A stretch of 64,000 nt of DNA from a bacterium (lineage in GTDB: Bacteria; Bacillota; Bacilli; Lactobacillales; Streptococcaceae), in assembly GCA_905221145.1 (NCBI GenBank), contig CAJNCA010000005.1, positions 62,001 to 126,000 of the forward strand. The letters run 5' to 3'. The position numbers and the translations under genes are program-made. Of this stretch, positions 7,799 through 16,563 are shown piece by piece. Position 1 is the first letter of the stretch; each line of letters starts with the position of its first letter. The notes beneath the pieces were generated by a model. That model was not told the origin of the DNA and searched no databases. It saw only the letters and a program-made list of their open reading frames with translations.

Positions 7799-9979
7799 AT
7801 GATGAAAGATACATTCAAAAATGTCTTGTCTTTCGAGTTTTGGCAAAAATTCGGTAAGGCTTTGATGGTGGTTATCGCTGTTATGCCGGCTGCTGGTTTG
7901 ATGATTTCAATCGGTAAGTCTATCGTGATGATTAACCCAACTTTTGCACCACTTGTGATCACAGGTGGAATTCTTGAGCAAATCGGTTGGGGGGTTATCG
8001 GTAACCTTCACATTTTGTTTGCCCTAGCCATTGGAGGAAGCTGGGCTAAAGAACGTGCTGGTGGTGCTTTCGCCGCTGGTCTTGCCTTCATCTTGATTAA
8101 CCGTATCACTGGTACAATCTTTGGTGTATCAGGCGATATGTTGAAAAATCCAGATGCTATGGTAACTACACTCTTTGGTGGTTCAATCAAAGTTGCTGAT
8201 TACTTTATCAGTGTTCTTGAAGCTCCAGCCTTGAACATGGGTGTATTCGTAGGGATCATCTCAGGTTTTGTAGGGGCAACTGCTTACAACAAATACTACA
8301 ACTTCCGTAAACTTCCTGATGCACTTTCATTCTTCAACGGGAAACGTTTCGTACCATTTGTAGTTATTCTTCGTTCAGCAATTGCTGCGATTCTGCTTGC
8401 TGCCTTCTGGCCAGTAGTTCAAACAGGTATCAATAGCTTTGGTATCTGGATTGCCAACTCACAAGAAACTGCACCAATCCTTGCACCATTCTTGTATGGT
8501 ACTTTGGAACGTTTGCTCTTGCCATTTGGTCTTCACCATATGTTGACTATCCCAATGAACTACACAGCTCTTGGTGGTACTTATGACATTTTAACTGGTG
8601 CAGCTAAAGGTACTCAAGTATTTGGTCAAGACCCACTATGGCTTGCATGGGTAACAGACCTTGTAAACCTTAAAGGTACTGATGCAACTCAATACCAACA
8701 CTTGTTAGATACAGTACATCCAGCTCGTTTCAAAGTTGGACAAATGATCGGTTCATTCGGTATCTTGATGGGTGTGATTGTGGCTATCTACCGTAATGTT
8801 GATGCTGACAAAAAACACAAATACAAAGGTATGATGATTGCGACAGCTCTTGCAACATTCTTGACAGGGGTTACTGAACCAATCGAATACATGTTCATGT
8901 TCATCGCAACACCTATGTATCTTGTTTACTCACTTGTTCAAGGTGCTGCCTTCGCTATGGCTGACGTAGTAAACCTACGTATGCACTCATTCGGTTCAAT
9001 CGAGTTCTTGACTCGTACACCTATCGCGATTAGTGCTGGTATCGGTATGGATATTGTTAACTTTATTTGGGTAACTGTTCTCTTTGCCGTAATCATGTAC
9101 TTTATCGCAAACTTCATGATTCAAAAATTCAACTACGCAACTCCAGGACGTAACGGTAACTATGAAACTGCTGAAGGTTCAGAAGAAGCTAGCAGCGAAG
9201 TGAAAGTTGCAGCAGGTTCTCAAGCTGTAAACATTATCAACCTTCTTGGTGGACGCGCAAACATCGTTGATGTTGATGCATGTATGACTCGTCTTCGTGT
9301 TACTGTTAAGGATGCAGATAGAGTTGGTGATGCAGAACAATGGAAAGCAGAAGGAGCTATGGGTCTTGTCATGAAAGGACAAGGTGTTCAAGCTATCTAC
9401 GGACCAAAAGCTGACGTATTGAAATCTGATATCCAAGATATCCTTGATTCAGGTGAAATCATTCCTGAAACTCTTCCAAGTCAAATGACAGAAGCACAAC
9501 AAAACACAGTTCACTTTAAAGGTCTTACTGAGGAAGTTTACTCAGTAGCAGACGGTCAAGTTGTTGCTTTGGAACAAGTAAAAGATCCAGTATTTGCTCA
9601 AAAAATGATGGGTGATGGATTTGCTGTAGAACCTGCAAATGGAAACATTGTATCTCCAGTTTCAGGTACTGTATCAAGCATCTTCCCTACAAAACATGCT
9701 CTTGGTCTTGTGACTGAAGCAGGTCTTGAAGTACTGGTTCACATTGGTTTGGACACAGTAAGTCTTGAAGGTAAACCATTTACAGTTCATGTTGCTGAAG
9801 GACAAAAAGTTGCAGCAGGTGATCTTCTTGTTACAGCTGACTTGGATGCTATCCGTGCAGCAGGTCGTGAAACTTCAACAGTAGTTGTCTTCACAAATGG
9901 TGACGCAATTAAATCAGTTAAATTAGAACAAACAGGTTCTCTTGCAGCTAAAACAGCAGTTGCTAAAGTAGAATTGTAA
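7799..9979 (+). CDS. ptsG: PTS glucose-family transporter, fused EIICBA
   Basis: This 726-residue phosphotransferase permease has its domains in the order IIC, IIB, IIA. The membrane IIC domain covers about 1-450 and includes the family signature TGVTEPIEYMFMF. The IIB domain (from about 475) has the phospho-Cys in VDACMTRLRV. The IIA domain (from about 590) has the phospho-His in VLVHIGLDTVSLEG. It imports and phosphorylates glucose or a related hexose. The start is one of two adjacent ATGs (7799 or 7802) after AAGGAG at 7787. The perfect cre-like palindrome upstream suggests catabolite or operator control. Confidence 0.9.
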   Translation: MMKDTFKNVLSFEFWQKFGKALMVVIAVMPAAGLMISIGKSIVMINPTFAPLVITGGILEQIGWGVIGNLHILFALAIGGSWAKERAGGAFAAGLAFILINRITGTIFGVSGDMLKNPDAMVTTLFGGSIKVADYFISVLEAPALNMGVFVGIISGFVGATAYNKYYNFRKLPDALSFFNGKRFVPFVVILRSAIAAILLAAFWPVVQTGINSFGIWIANSQETAPILAPFLYGTLERLLLPFGLHHMLTIPMNYTALGGTYDILTGAAKGTQVFGQDPLWLAWVTDLVNLKGTDATQYQHLLDTVHPARFKVGQMIGSFGILMGVIVAIYRNVDADKKHKYKGMMIATALATFLTGVTEPIEYMFMFIATPMYLVYSLVQGAAFAMADVVNLRMHSFGSIEFLTRTPIAISAGIGMDIVNFIWVTVLFAVIMYFIANFMIQKFNYATPGRNGNYETAEGSEEASSEVKVAAGSQAVNIINLLGGRANIVDVDACMTRLRVTVKDADRVGDAEQWKAEGAMGLVMKGQGVQAIYGPKADVLKSDIQDILDSGEIIPETLPSQMTEAQQNTVHFKGLTEEVYSVADGQVVALEQVKDPVFAQKMMGDGFAVEPANGNIVSPVSGTVSSIFPTKHALGLVTEAGLEVLVHIGLDTVSLEGKPFTVHVAEGQKVAAGDLLVTADLDAIRAAGRETSTVVVFTNGDAIKSVKLEQTGSLAAKTAVAKVEL

Positions 9980-9986
9980 TATACTT

Positions 9987-10016
9987 GAGGTTGGAAGCTG
10001 TTTTCCAACCTCTTGT
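9987..10016 (+). terminator. Terminator after the PTS gene
   Basis: GAGGTTGGAA pairs with TTCCAACCTC over a 6-nt loop, followed by TTGTTTT. The next gene starts only 15 nt later, so termination may be partial. Confidence 0.8.
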
Positions 10017-10030
10017 TTTAGGAGAAAAGC

Positions 10031-10846
10031 ATGAAATTTTTAACACTCAATACTCATAGCTGGATGGAAAAAGAAGCTGAGGAAAAATTCCAGCTCTTGC
10101 TTGAAGATATTCTTGAAAAGGACTATGATTTGATTTGTTTCCAAGAAATCAATCAGGAAATTACTTCGCCAGAGGTGGAGGTTAATGACCTTTATCAAGC
10201 ATTGCCAGCTGCAGAGCCGATTCACCAAGACCACTATGTTAGACTTTTGGTTGAAAAGTTGTCAGAGCAAGGGAAAAATTACTATTGGACCTGGGCCTAT
10301 AACCATATAGGTTATGACCGCTACCATGAAGGTGTGGCTATCTTGTCTAAAACACCTATTGAAGCTAGAGAAATTTTAGTTTCAGATGTGGATGATCCAA
10401 CAGACTATCATACTCGTCGTGTTGCTCTGGCTGAAACTGTAGTTGATGGTAAGGAACTTGCAGTTGCCAGTGTCCACCTTTCTTGGTGGGATAAAGGTTT
10501 CCAAGAAGAATGGGCACGATTTGAGGCTGTCTTGAAAGAATTGAACAAGCCACTTTTGCTAGCTGGAGATTTCAACAACCCAGCTGGTCAAGAAGGTTAC
10601 CAAGCTATTTTAGCTAGTCCATTAGGCTTACAAGACGCTTTTGAAGTCGCTAAAGAGAAAAGCGGTAGCTATACCGTTCCACCAGAAATTGATGGCTGGA
10701 AAGGGAACACTGAACCCATTCGAATCGATTATGTCTTTACTACCAAGGAGTTAGAGGTAGAAAATTTACATGTCGTATTTGATGGTGACAAGAGTCCGCA
10801 AGTCAGTGATCACTATGGATTGAATGCTCTTTTAAACTGGAAATAA
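10031..10846 (+). CDS. Endonuclease/exonuclease/phosphatase superfamily hydrolase
   Basis: This 271-residue protein of the DNase I-like EEP fold starts MKFLTLNTHSW. Catalytic landmarks are ICFQEIN (metal-binding Glu), ASVHLSWWD, LLAGDFNN (Asp/Asn pair) and SDHYGL (catalytic Asp-His). No signal peptide is seen, so it should be cytoplasmic. The substrate is not determinable; related bacterial proteins include sphingomyelinase-like and nuclease-like members. GGAGAAAAGC precedes the ATG. It follows ptsG in the same direction and has its own terminator. Confidence 0.8.
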   Translation: MKFLTLNTHSWMEKEAEEKFQLLLEDILEKDYDLICFQEINQEITSPEVEVNDLYQALPAAEPIHQDHYVRLLVEKLSEQGKNYYWTWAYNHIGYDRYHEGVAILSKTPIEAREILVSDVDDPTDYHTRRVALAETVVDGKELAVASVHLSWWDKGFQEEWARFEAVLKELNKPLLLAGDFNNPAGQEGYQAILASPLGLQDAFEVAKEKSGSYTVPPEIDGWKGNTEPIRIDYVFTTKELEVENLHVVFDGDKSPQVSDHYGLNALLNWK

Positions 10847-10857
10847 ATATTGAAAAG

Positions 10858-10887
10858 AGGTTGGGATTCTCAAATTCCAGCCTTTTT
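10858..10887 (+). terminator. Terminator after the EEP hydrolase gene
   Basis: AGGTTGGGAT pairs imperfectly with ATTCCAGCCT, followed by TTTT. Confidence 0.75.
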
Positions 10888-10949
10888 CTGACTAGAAAAG
10901 CTACAGGAAATAGGCTAAATAAGTGAGACTACTGAAATGAAATAAAATA

Positions 10950-10958
10950 TGGTATAAT
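10950..10958 (+). promoter_or_regulatory. Extended -10 promoter of the DEAD-box gene
   Basis: TGGTATAAT at 10950-10958. No clear -35. The gene starts 29 nt downstream after GAGGATATT. Confidence 0.65.
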
Positions 10959-10986
10959 TGATAAGATAGATAGAATCGAGGATATT

Positions 10987-12330
10987 ATGTCATTTACGAA
11001 ATTTCAATTTAAAAACTATATTAGAGAAGCCTTGGAGGAGTTAAAATTTACAACTCCTACAGAGGTACAGGATAAGTTGATTCCTATTGTCTTGGCAGGT
11101 CGTGACCTAGTCGGTGAATCAAAAACAGGTTCAGGTAAGACTCATACTTTCTTGTTACCGATTTTTCAGCAACTAGATGAAGCTAGCGATAGTGTACAGG
11201 CCGTGATTACTGCACCGAGCCGTGAATTAGCTACTCAAATTTACCAAGCAGCTCGTCAGATTGCTGCCCACTCAGAAGTGGAAGTTCGTGTGGTTAATTA
11301 TGTGGGTGGTACGGATAAGGCTCGCCAGATTGAGAAATTGGCAAGTAACCAGCCTCATATTGTTATTGGAACACCAGGCCGTATCTACGACTTGGTTAAG
11401 TCTGGTGACCTAGCTATTCACAAGGCTAAGACTTTTGTGGTCGATGAGGCAGACATGACCTTGGATATGGGATTCTTAGAAACTGTTGATAAGATTGCTG
11501 GCAGCCTTCCAAAAGACCTACAATTCATGGTCTTCTCAGCGACTATTCCACAAAAGTTGCAACCATTCTTGAAAAAATACTTGTCAAATCCTGTTATGGA
11601 GAAAATCAAGACCAAAACGGTTATTTCTGACACTATTGATAATTGGTTGATTTCTACTAAGGGACGTGACAAGAATGCTCAAATTTATCAGTTGACTCAG
11701 TTGATGCAACCTTATTTAGCAATGATTTTTGTTAACACTAAAACGCGTGCTGATGAATTGCATTCATATCTGACTGCTCAAGGATTGAAGGTAGCGAAGA
11801 TTCATGGAGATATTGCCCCTCGTGAACGTAAGCGAATCATGAATCAGGTGAAAAATCTGGATTTTGAGTACATTGTCGCTACAGACTTGGCGGCGCGTGG
11901 GATTGACATTGAAGGTGTCAGTCATGTCATCAATGATGCCATTCCACAAGACCTATCTTTCTTTGTGCACCGTGTTGGTCGTACCGGACGAAATGGCCTA
12001 CCAGGTACAGCCATTACCCTTTACCAACCAAGCGATGACTCGGATATCCGTGAGTTGGAGAAATTAGGAATCAAGTTTACTCCGAAGATGGTAAAAGATA
12101 GAGAATTCCAAGATACCTATGACCGTGATCGTCGTGTCAACCGTGAGAAAAAACAAGATAAGCTTGATATTGAAATGATTGGTTTGGTTAAAAAGAAAAA
12201 GAAAAAAGTCAAACCAGGTTATAAGAAGAAAATTCAATGGGCGGTTGATGAAAAGCGCCGCAAAACCAAGCGTGCTGAAAATCGTGCTCGCGGTCGTGCC
12301 GAGCGTAAAGCAAAACGCCAAACATTTTAA
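10987..12330 (+). CDS. DEAD-box ATP-dependent RNA helicase (CshB-like)
   Basis: This 447-residue helicase has all core motifs in order: Q-motif region (TPTEVQDKLIP), I (SKTGSGKT), Ia (PSRELA), Ib (TPGR), II (DEAD), III (SAT), IV (IFVNT), V (ARGID) and VI (HRVGRTGR). The C-terminal tail of about 50 residues is very Lys/Arg-rich and probably binds RNA. Length and tail resemble the CshB family, which acts in ribosome assembly, RNA decay and cold adaptation. It is a single gene with its own promoter and terminator. Confidence 0.9.
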   Translation: MSFTKFQFKNYIREALEELKFTTPTEVQDKLIPIVLAGRDLVGESKTGSGKTHTFLLPIFQQLDEASDSVQAVITAPSRELATQIYQAARQIAAHSEVEVRVVNYVGGTDKARQIEKLASNQPHIVIGTPGRIYDLVKSGDLAIHKAKTFVVDEADMTLDMGFLETVDKIAGSLPKDLQFMVFSATIPQKLQPFLKKYLSNPVMEKIKTKTVISDTIDNWLISTKGRDKNAQIYQLTQLMQPYLAMIFVNTKTRADELHSYLTAQGLKVAKIHGDIAPRERKRIMNQVKNLDFEYIVATDLAARGIDIEGVSHVINDAIPQDLSFFVHRVGRTGRNGLPGTAITLYQPSDDSDIRELEKLGIKFTPKMVKDREFQDTYDRDRRVNREKKQDKLDIEMIGLVKKKKKKVKPGYKKKIQWAVDEKRRKTKRAENRARGRAERKAKRQTF

Positions 12331-12337
12331 GGTAATT

Positions 12338-12364
12338 GTTGGAGTAATGTGCTCCAACTTTTTT
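12338..12364 (+). terminator. Terminator of the DEAD-box gene
   Basis: GTTGGAG-taatgtg-CTCCAAC followed by six T residues. Confidence 0.9.
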
Positions 12365-12427
12365 ATTTATGAGAACGAAATATCTAAAGTGAACACTACA
12401 TTAAAGACTGCAAATTGTACTTAAAAA

Positions 12428-12436
12428 TGGTATAAT
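12428..12436 (+). promoter_or_regulatory. Extended -10 promoter of metK
   Basis: TGGTATAAT at 12428-12436 precedes the long structured leader. The -35 is weak. Confidence 0.65.
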
Positions 12437-12448
12437 GATAAAGTTATA

Positions 12449-12695
12449 TAGTCCCGATAAGATGGTAGGTATTTATCACTAAGAGTTTTCCTATCAGTAC
12501 TTTGCAATTCGCAAAGAATGACGGCTCCAAAGTCGTTCATCATTCTACGGTTACCGCTATAATGCGGTCACCCTATGCGCCTTACTAGCTTTAGAAATAA
12601 AAAATATCGTTTTTATTTCTAAAGCTAGTAACTCTTAGACTATAGAAATACCTATCAGTACTTTGTAACTCTATAACACTATTTTTAAGGGGGGA
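12449..12695 (+). promoter_or_regulatory. SMK-box (SAM-III) type riboswitch leader of metK with a large internal insert
   Basis: The 5' strand TCCCGATAAGATGG (from 12452) can sequester the SD GGGGGG at 12689. The paired segments GGTAGGTATT (12464-12473) and AATACCTATC, followed by AGTACTTTGTAAC (12658-12670), match the conserved SMK core known from Lactobacillales metK leaders. SAM binding would hide the SD and block translation. About 150 nt lie in the loop of this helix. They include four hairpins, the largest a perfect 22-bp stem (12582-12603 with 12610-12631). A 15-nt copy of the 3' core (CCTATCAGTACTTTG) occurs at 12490 as well as at 12651. Confidence 0.78.
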
Positions 12696-12702
12696 CATTT
12701 TT

Positions 12703-13893
12703 ATGTCAGAACGTAAATTATTCACGTCTGAATCGGTATCTGAGGGGCATCCAGATAAGATTGCAGACCAAATTTCAGATGCGATTTTGGATGCTATTTT
12801 AGCAAAGGATCCAGAAGCGCACGTTGCTGCTGAGACAGCTGTCTATACTGGTTCAGTCCATGTTTTTGGTGAAATTTCTACAAATGCTTATGTGGATATT
12901 AACCGTGTGGTGCGTGATACCATTGCAGAGATTGGTTATACCAATACAGAGTATGGTTTTTCTGCTGAGACGGTGGGAGTTCATCCGTCACTTGTTGAGC
13001 AGTCACCAGATATCGCCCAAGGAGTTAACGAAGCCTTGGAAGTTCGTGGAAATGCAGATCAAGATCCGCTTGACTTGATTGGTGCTGGTGACCAAGGTCT
13101 TATGTTTGGGTTTGCGGTTGATGAAACAGAAGAGCTCATGCCCTTGCCAATTTCACTCAGTCATAAATTGGTTCGTCGTCTGGCAGAACTTCGTAAGTCT
13201 GGTGAAATTAGCTATCTCCGTCCAGATGCTAAATCGCAAGTTACAGTTGAGTATGATGAAAATGACCGTCCAGTACGTGTGGACACAGTTGTTATTTCTA
13301 CTCAGCATGATCCAGAAGTCAGCAACGAACAAATTCACAATGATGTGATTAACAAGGTTATCAAAGAAGTAATTCCAGCATCTTATTTGGATGAGCAAAC
13401 AAAATTCTTCATCAATCCAACTGGTCGATTTGTAATCGGTGGACCTCAAGGGGACTCAGGTTTGACTGGTCGTAAGATTATCGTGGATACCTATGGTGGC
13501 TACTCTCGTCATGGTGGCGGTGCATTCTCTGGGAAGGATGCGACTAAGGTAGACCGTTCTGCGTCATATGCAGCTCGCTATATTGCCAAAAATATCGTTG
13601 CAGCAGGTTTGGCTAAGAAGGCAGAAGTACAGTTGGCCTACGCTATCGGTGTTGCCCAACCTGTTTCTGTTCGTATCGATACCTTTGGTACAGGAACAGT
13701 AGCTGAAAGCAAGCTTGAAAAAGCGGCTCGTCAAATCTTTGACCTTCGTCCTGCAGGAATTATTCAAATGTTGGATCTTAAACGTCCAATTTACCGTCAA
13801 ACAGCAGCTTATGGACATATGGGACGTACAGATATTGACCTTCCATGGGAACGTTTGGACAAGGTAGATGCTTTGAAAGAAGCAGTAAAATAA
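12703..13893 (+). CDS. metK: S-adenosylmethionine synthetase
   Basis: This 396-residue MetK makes SAM from methionine and ATP. Signature motifs: [18 protein letters not shown] near residue 12, [12 protein letters not shown] near 126, and [16 protein letters not shown] near 270. Lengths and motifs are complete. Translation starts after a strong GGGGGG SD at 12689, which is the switch target of the SMK-type leader. It is monocistronic with a terminator. Confidence 0.97.
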   Translation: MSERKLFTSESVSEGHPDKIADQISDAILDAILAKDPEAHVAAETAVYTGSVHVFGEISTNAYVDINRVVRDTIAEIGYTNTEYGFSAETVGVHPSLVEQSPDIAQGVNEALEVRGNADQDPLDLIGAGDQGLMFGFAVDETEELMPLPISLSHKLVRRLAELRKSGEISYLRPDAKSQVTVEYDENDRPVRVDTVVISTQHDPEVSNEQIHNDVINKVIKEVIPASYLDEQTKFFINPTGRFVIGGPQGDSGLTGRKIIVDTYGGYSRHGGGAFSGKDATKVDRSASYAARYIAKNIVAAGLAKKAEVQLAYAIGVAQPVSVRIDTFGTGTVAESKLEKAARQIFDLRPAGIIQMLDLKRPIYRQTAAYGHMGRTDIDLPWERLDKVDALKEAVK

Positions 13894-13900
13894 GATTTTA

Positions 13901-13922
13901 AGAGGGGATTCCCCTCTTTTTA
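13901..13922 (+). terminator. Terminator of metK
   Basis: AGAGGGG-att-CCCCTCT followed by TTTTT. Confidence 0.9.
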
Positions 13923-13945
13923 ATATACTATTTACTCTAAAATCA

Positions 13946-13974
13946 TTGAAATTATAGCTTGAATTTGATATGAT
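13946..13974 (+). promoter_or_regulatory. pgdA promoter predicting a leaderless mRNA
   Basis: TTGAAA (13946-13951), 17-nt spacer, and TATGAT (13969-13974) with a TGn extension (13966-13968). The last base of the -10 is exactly 7 nt before the A of the pgdA ATG (13981), so the transcript should begin at the start codon. No RBS can be fitted. Confidence 0.7.
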
Positions 13975-13980
13975 GGTTCT

Positions 13981-15372
13981 ATGGATAAAAGTAGAGCAAA
14001 GCGTGTTGAGCACGATAAAAAGAGAATTGGATTAATAGCCCTAGTAGCTATCTTTTCAGTAAGTATTTGTGTCCTTGGATCGATAATTGGTTATAAAGTC
14101 TACACAGAGCAAAGTTTCGAACAAAAGATTGAGTCTTTAAAAAATGATAAAGATAATCAATTGAGTGAGGGAAATCAGAAGGATCATTTTCGTAAGGGAG
14201 AAGCTGAAGTAATTGCCTATTATCCTCTTCAAGGGGAGCAAGTGATTTCGTCTGTAAAAGAAATCATGACACAGGATATTAAGGAAAATCTGGAAGACAA
14301 GGAAAATCTGGTTTTTTATTATACAGAGAAACAGGATTCGACTTTAAAAGGGATTGCCAACCGAAGTGTGATGAAACAAGTCTATGACTTAACTTCTTCA
14401 AAAGTTGAAGAGACAGAGAAAACTAGTCTAGCGAAAGTGCATTTGACAGAAGATGGTAAACCTTTTACCCTTGATCAACTATTTTCAGATGCTAGTAAGA
14501 CTAAAGAGAAGCTGTTAAAAGAAATCACCTCTTTCTTACAGGACAAGAAATTGGAGCAAGAAAAGATTGATCAGATAGTTAAAGGATTCTCTGACCAAGA
14601 CTTGTCTGCATGGAACTTTGATTACAAGGATAGTCAGATTATTCTTTATCCAAGTCAGGCGGTTGAAAATCTAGATGAGATTGCCTTGCCGGTATCTAGT
14701 TTCTTTGAAGTTATTCAGTCCTCTTACTTATTAGATAAGGATGCAGAACTATATAAGGCTTATTATGAAAAGAAAAATCGTAAAGTAGTGGCCTTGACTT
14801 TTGATGATGGACCAAATCCTGCGACGACAAATCAAGCATTAGATACTCTCTCTAAGTATGGTATCAAGGCAACTTTCTTTGTTTTAGGTAAGAATGTTTC
14901 TGGTAGTGAAGAGATTTTGAAACGCATGAAAGCAGATGGCCATGTCATTGGAAACCATAGTTGGAACCATCCAGTGCTTTCAAAACTTTCGCTTGATGAC
15001 GCTAAAAAACAAATAACTGATACTGAGGATGCGCTAACTAAGGTGCTGGGCTCTAGTTCTAAACTTATGCGTCCCCCTTATGGAGCCATTACAGATGACA
15101 TTCGCAATAGCCTCGATTTGAGCTTTATTATGTGGGATGTCGATAGTCTGGATTGGAAAAGTAAAAATGAAACAGCTATTTTGACAGAAATTCAGCGTGA
15201 AGTCAAGAATGGTTCTATTATTCTCATGCATGATATCCATGCTGAGACAGTAAATGCTCTGCCGAAGGTTATTGACTATTTGAAAGGGCAAGGTTATGAC
15301 TTTGTAACTATACCAGATTTGTTAGATTCTCGTCTTAAAGCTCACCAGCTTTACTACGACCGTGACCAATAA
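13981..15372 (+). CDS. pgdA: Peptidoglycan N-acetylglucosamine deacetylase
   Basis: This 463-residue protein has a basic N-terminus, one TM/signal-anchor helix (about 19-40) and an extracellular stalk and middle domain (about 45-260). A C-terminal NodB/polysaccharide deacetylase domain follows (about 268-450). Catalytic motifs are TFDDGPNP, the metal-binding [24 protein letters not shown] and LMHDIHAET. It deacetylates GlcNAc in peptidoglycan, which in streptococci gives lysozyme resistance. As I remember the S. pneumoniae protein, this one is clearly diverged. The start has no SD and the promoter abuts it, so translation is probably leaderless. Confidence 0.92.
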   Translation: MDKSRAKRVEHDKKRIGLIALVAIFSVSICVLGSIIGYKVYTEQSFEQKIESLKNDKDNQLSEGNQKDHFRKGEAEVIAYYPLQGEQVISSVKEIMTQDIKENLEDKENLVFYYTEKQDSTLKGIANRSVMKQVYDLTSSKVEETEKTSLAKVHLTEDGKPFTLDQLFSDASKTKEKLLKEITSFLQDKKLEQEKIDQIVKGFSDQDLSAWNFDYKDSQIILYPSQAVENLDEIALPVSSFFEVIQSSYLLDKDAELYKAYYEKKNRKVVALTFDDGPNPATTNQALDTLSKYGIKATFFVLGKNVSGSEEILKRMKADGHVIGNHSWNHPVLSKLSLDDAKKQITDTEDALTKVLGSSSKLMRPPYGAITDDIRNSLDLSFIMWDVDSLDWKSKNETAILTEIQREVKNGSIILMHDIHAETVNALPKVIDYLKGQGYDFVTIPDLLDSRLKAHQLYYDRDQ

Positions 15373-15377
15373 TTCAA

Positions 15378-15425
15378 AAAATCTAAAGAGATAAGTTTTT
15401 TTGAGAATTTATTTCTTTGGATTTT
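15378..15425 (+). terminator. Long imperfect hairpin after pgdA
   Basis: AAAATCTAAAGAGATAA pairs with TTATTTCTTTGGATTTT (17 bp with two wobble pairs). No strong U tract follows (CTTCAC), so it may be a weak terminator or processing site. Confidence 0.5.
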
Positions 15426-15447
15426 CTTCACATAGAAAGGAAAAATA

Positions 15448-16290
15448 ATGAAATCTTATACTTTAAATAATGACGTTACAATTCCAGTTCTAGGATTTGG
15501 AACCTGGAAAGCTGAAAATGGAGAGATTGCTTACCAAGCTGTCCTAGAGGCTTTAAAGGCAGGCTATCGCCATATTGATACGGCAGCTATCTATAAAAAT
15601 GAAGAAAGCGTTGGTCGTGCTATTCAAGATAGTGGCGTTCCGCGTGAGGAAATTTTTGTTACCAGTAAACTCTGGAATACAAATCACACCTATGAGCAAG
15701 CTCGTCAGGCTTTTGAAGAGTCTTTAGAGAAGTTAGGCTTGGAATATTTAGATTTGTATTTGATTCATTGGCCAAATCCAAAACCGCTCAGAGAAAATGA
15801 TCAATGGAAAATCCGAAATGCTGAAGTCTGGAGAGCGATGGAGGACCTTTATCAAGAAGGCAAAATACGTGCTATCGGGGTTAGTAATTTTCTTCCCCAC
15901 CATTTGGATGCTTTGCTTGAAACATCAAGAATCGTCCCAGCTGTCAATCAGGTACGCTTGGCGCCAGGTGTGTATCAAGATCACGTCGTAGATTACTGTC
16001 GTGAAAAAGGAATTTTATTGGAAGCTTGGGGGCCTTTTGGTCAGGGAGAACTTTTTGATAGCAAGCAAGTGCAAGAAATTGCGGCAAATCATGGGAAATC
16101 TGTTGCTCAGATAGCCTTGGCCTGGAGCTTGGCAGAAGGATTTTTACCACTTCCGAAATCTGTTACAGCCTCTCGTATTCAGGCTAATCTTGATTGTTTC
16201 GGAATTGAGCTGAGTCATGAGGAGCGTGAAACCTTAAAAGCGATTGCTGTTCAGTCTGGTGCTCCAAGAGTTGATGATATGGATTTCTAG
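15448..16290 (+). CDS. Aldo/keto reductase (2,5-diketo-gluconate reductase-like)
   Basis: This 280-residue NADPH-dependent oxidoreductase of the AKR TIM-barrel family has GYRHIDTAAIYKNEESVG (catalytic Asp and Tyr), the catalytic Lys in TSKLWNTNH, the catalytic His in LYLIHWPNP, and the cofactor-binding LPKSVTASRIQANL. It probably reduces small aldehydes such as methylglyoxal; the specific substrate cannot be read from sequence. An AAAGGA RBS precedes the ATG. It lies between pgdA and the glycine T-box. Confidence 0.88.
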   Translation: MKSYTLNNDVTIPVLGFGTWKAENGEIAYQAVLEALKAGYRHIDTAAIYKNEESVGRAIQDSGVPREEIFVTSKLWNTNHTYEQARQAFEESLEKLGLEYLDLYLIHWPNPKPLRENDQWKIRNAEVWRAMEDLYQEGKIRAIGVSNFLPHHLDALLETSRIVPAVNQVRLAPGVYQDHVVDYCREKGILLEAWGPFGQGELFDSKQVQEIAANHGKSVAQIALAWSLAEGFLPLPKSVTASRIQANLDCFGIELSHEERETLKAIAVQSGAPRVDDMDF

Positions 16291-16306
16291 AAAATCATAA
16301 AAAGAA

Positions 16307-16335
16307 TTGTACATTGTTCTAATTTTTGATATAAT
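16307..16335 (+). promoter_or_regulatory. Promoter of the glyQ T-box transcript
   Basis: TTGTAC (16307-16312), 17-nt spacer, TATAAT (16330-16335). Confidence 0.8.
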
Positions 16336-16339
16336 AGTC

Positions 16340-16525
16340 AGCAGGAAAGAAAGTCTTATGGCGTTCTTCAAGCGAGCTTGGGATAGTGGGAGCCAAGTAG
16401 GGCAAAATAAAGAACTGGCGCTTTCTGTAGTATTTTCAAAAACAATGAAGTAATAAATTAGGGTGGAACCGCGTTTCTGACGCCCCTAGGTCACAGACTT
16501 AGGAGCAAAGACACGGTTCTTTTTG
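16340..16525 (+). promoter_or_regulatory. T-box riboswitch (glycine) upstream of glyQ
   Basis: The conserved T-box sequence AGGGTGGAACCGCG is at 16460-16473. Stem I-type sequence with the AG-rich segment lies upstream. The T-box strand overlaps a long terminator stem closed by GAACCG (16466) and CGGTTC, ending in TTTTT at about 16525. Uncharged tRNA-Gly would stabilise the antiterminator and allow glyQ transcription. Glycine specificity follows from the downstream gene; I did not fix the specifier codon with certainty. Confidence 0.9.
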
Positions 16526-16563
16526 TATCCAAAGTCACAAGAAGTTATAAAAAGGAGTAAACA

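Noticed and set aside
12064..12424. Overlapping frames on both strands across the end of the DEAD-box gene
   Set aside because: They are shadows of the Lys/Arg-rich tail codons and lack SD sequences or family resemblance.
13564..14013. A 149-codon minus-strand frame across the end of metK and the start of pgdA
   Set aside because: It crosses the metK terminator and the pgdA promoter, is Cys/Phe-rich without known motifs, and has no RBS.
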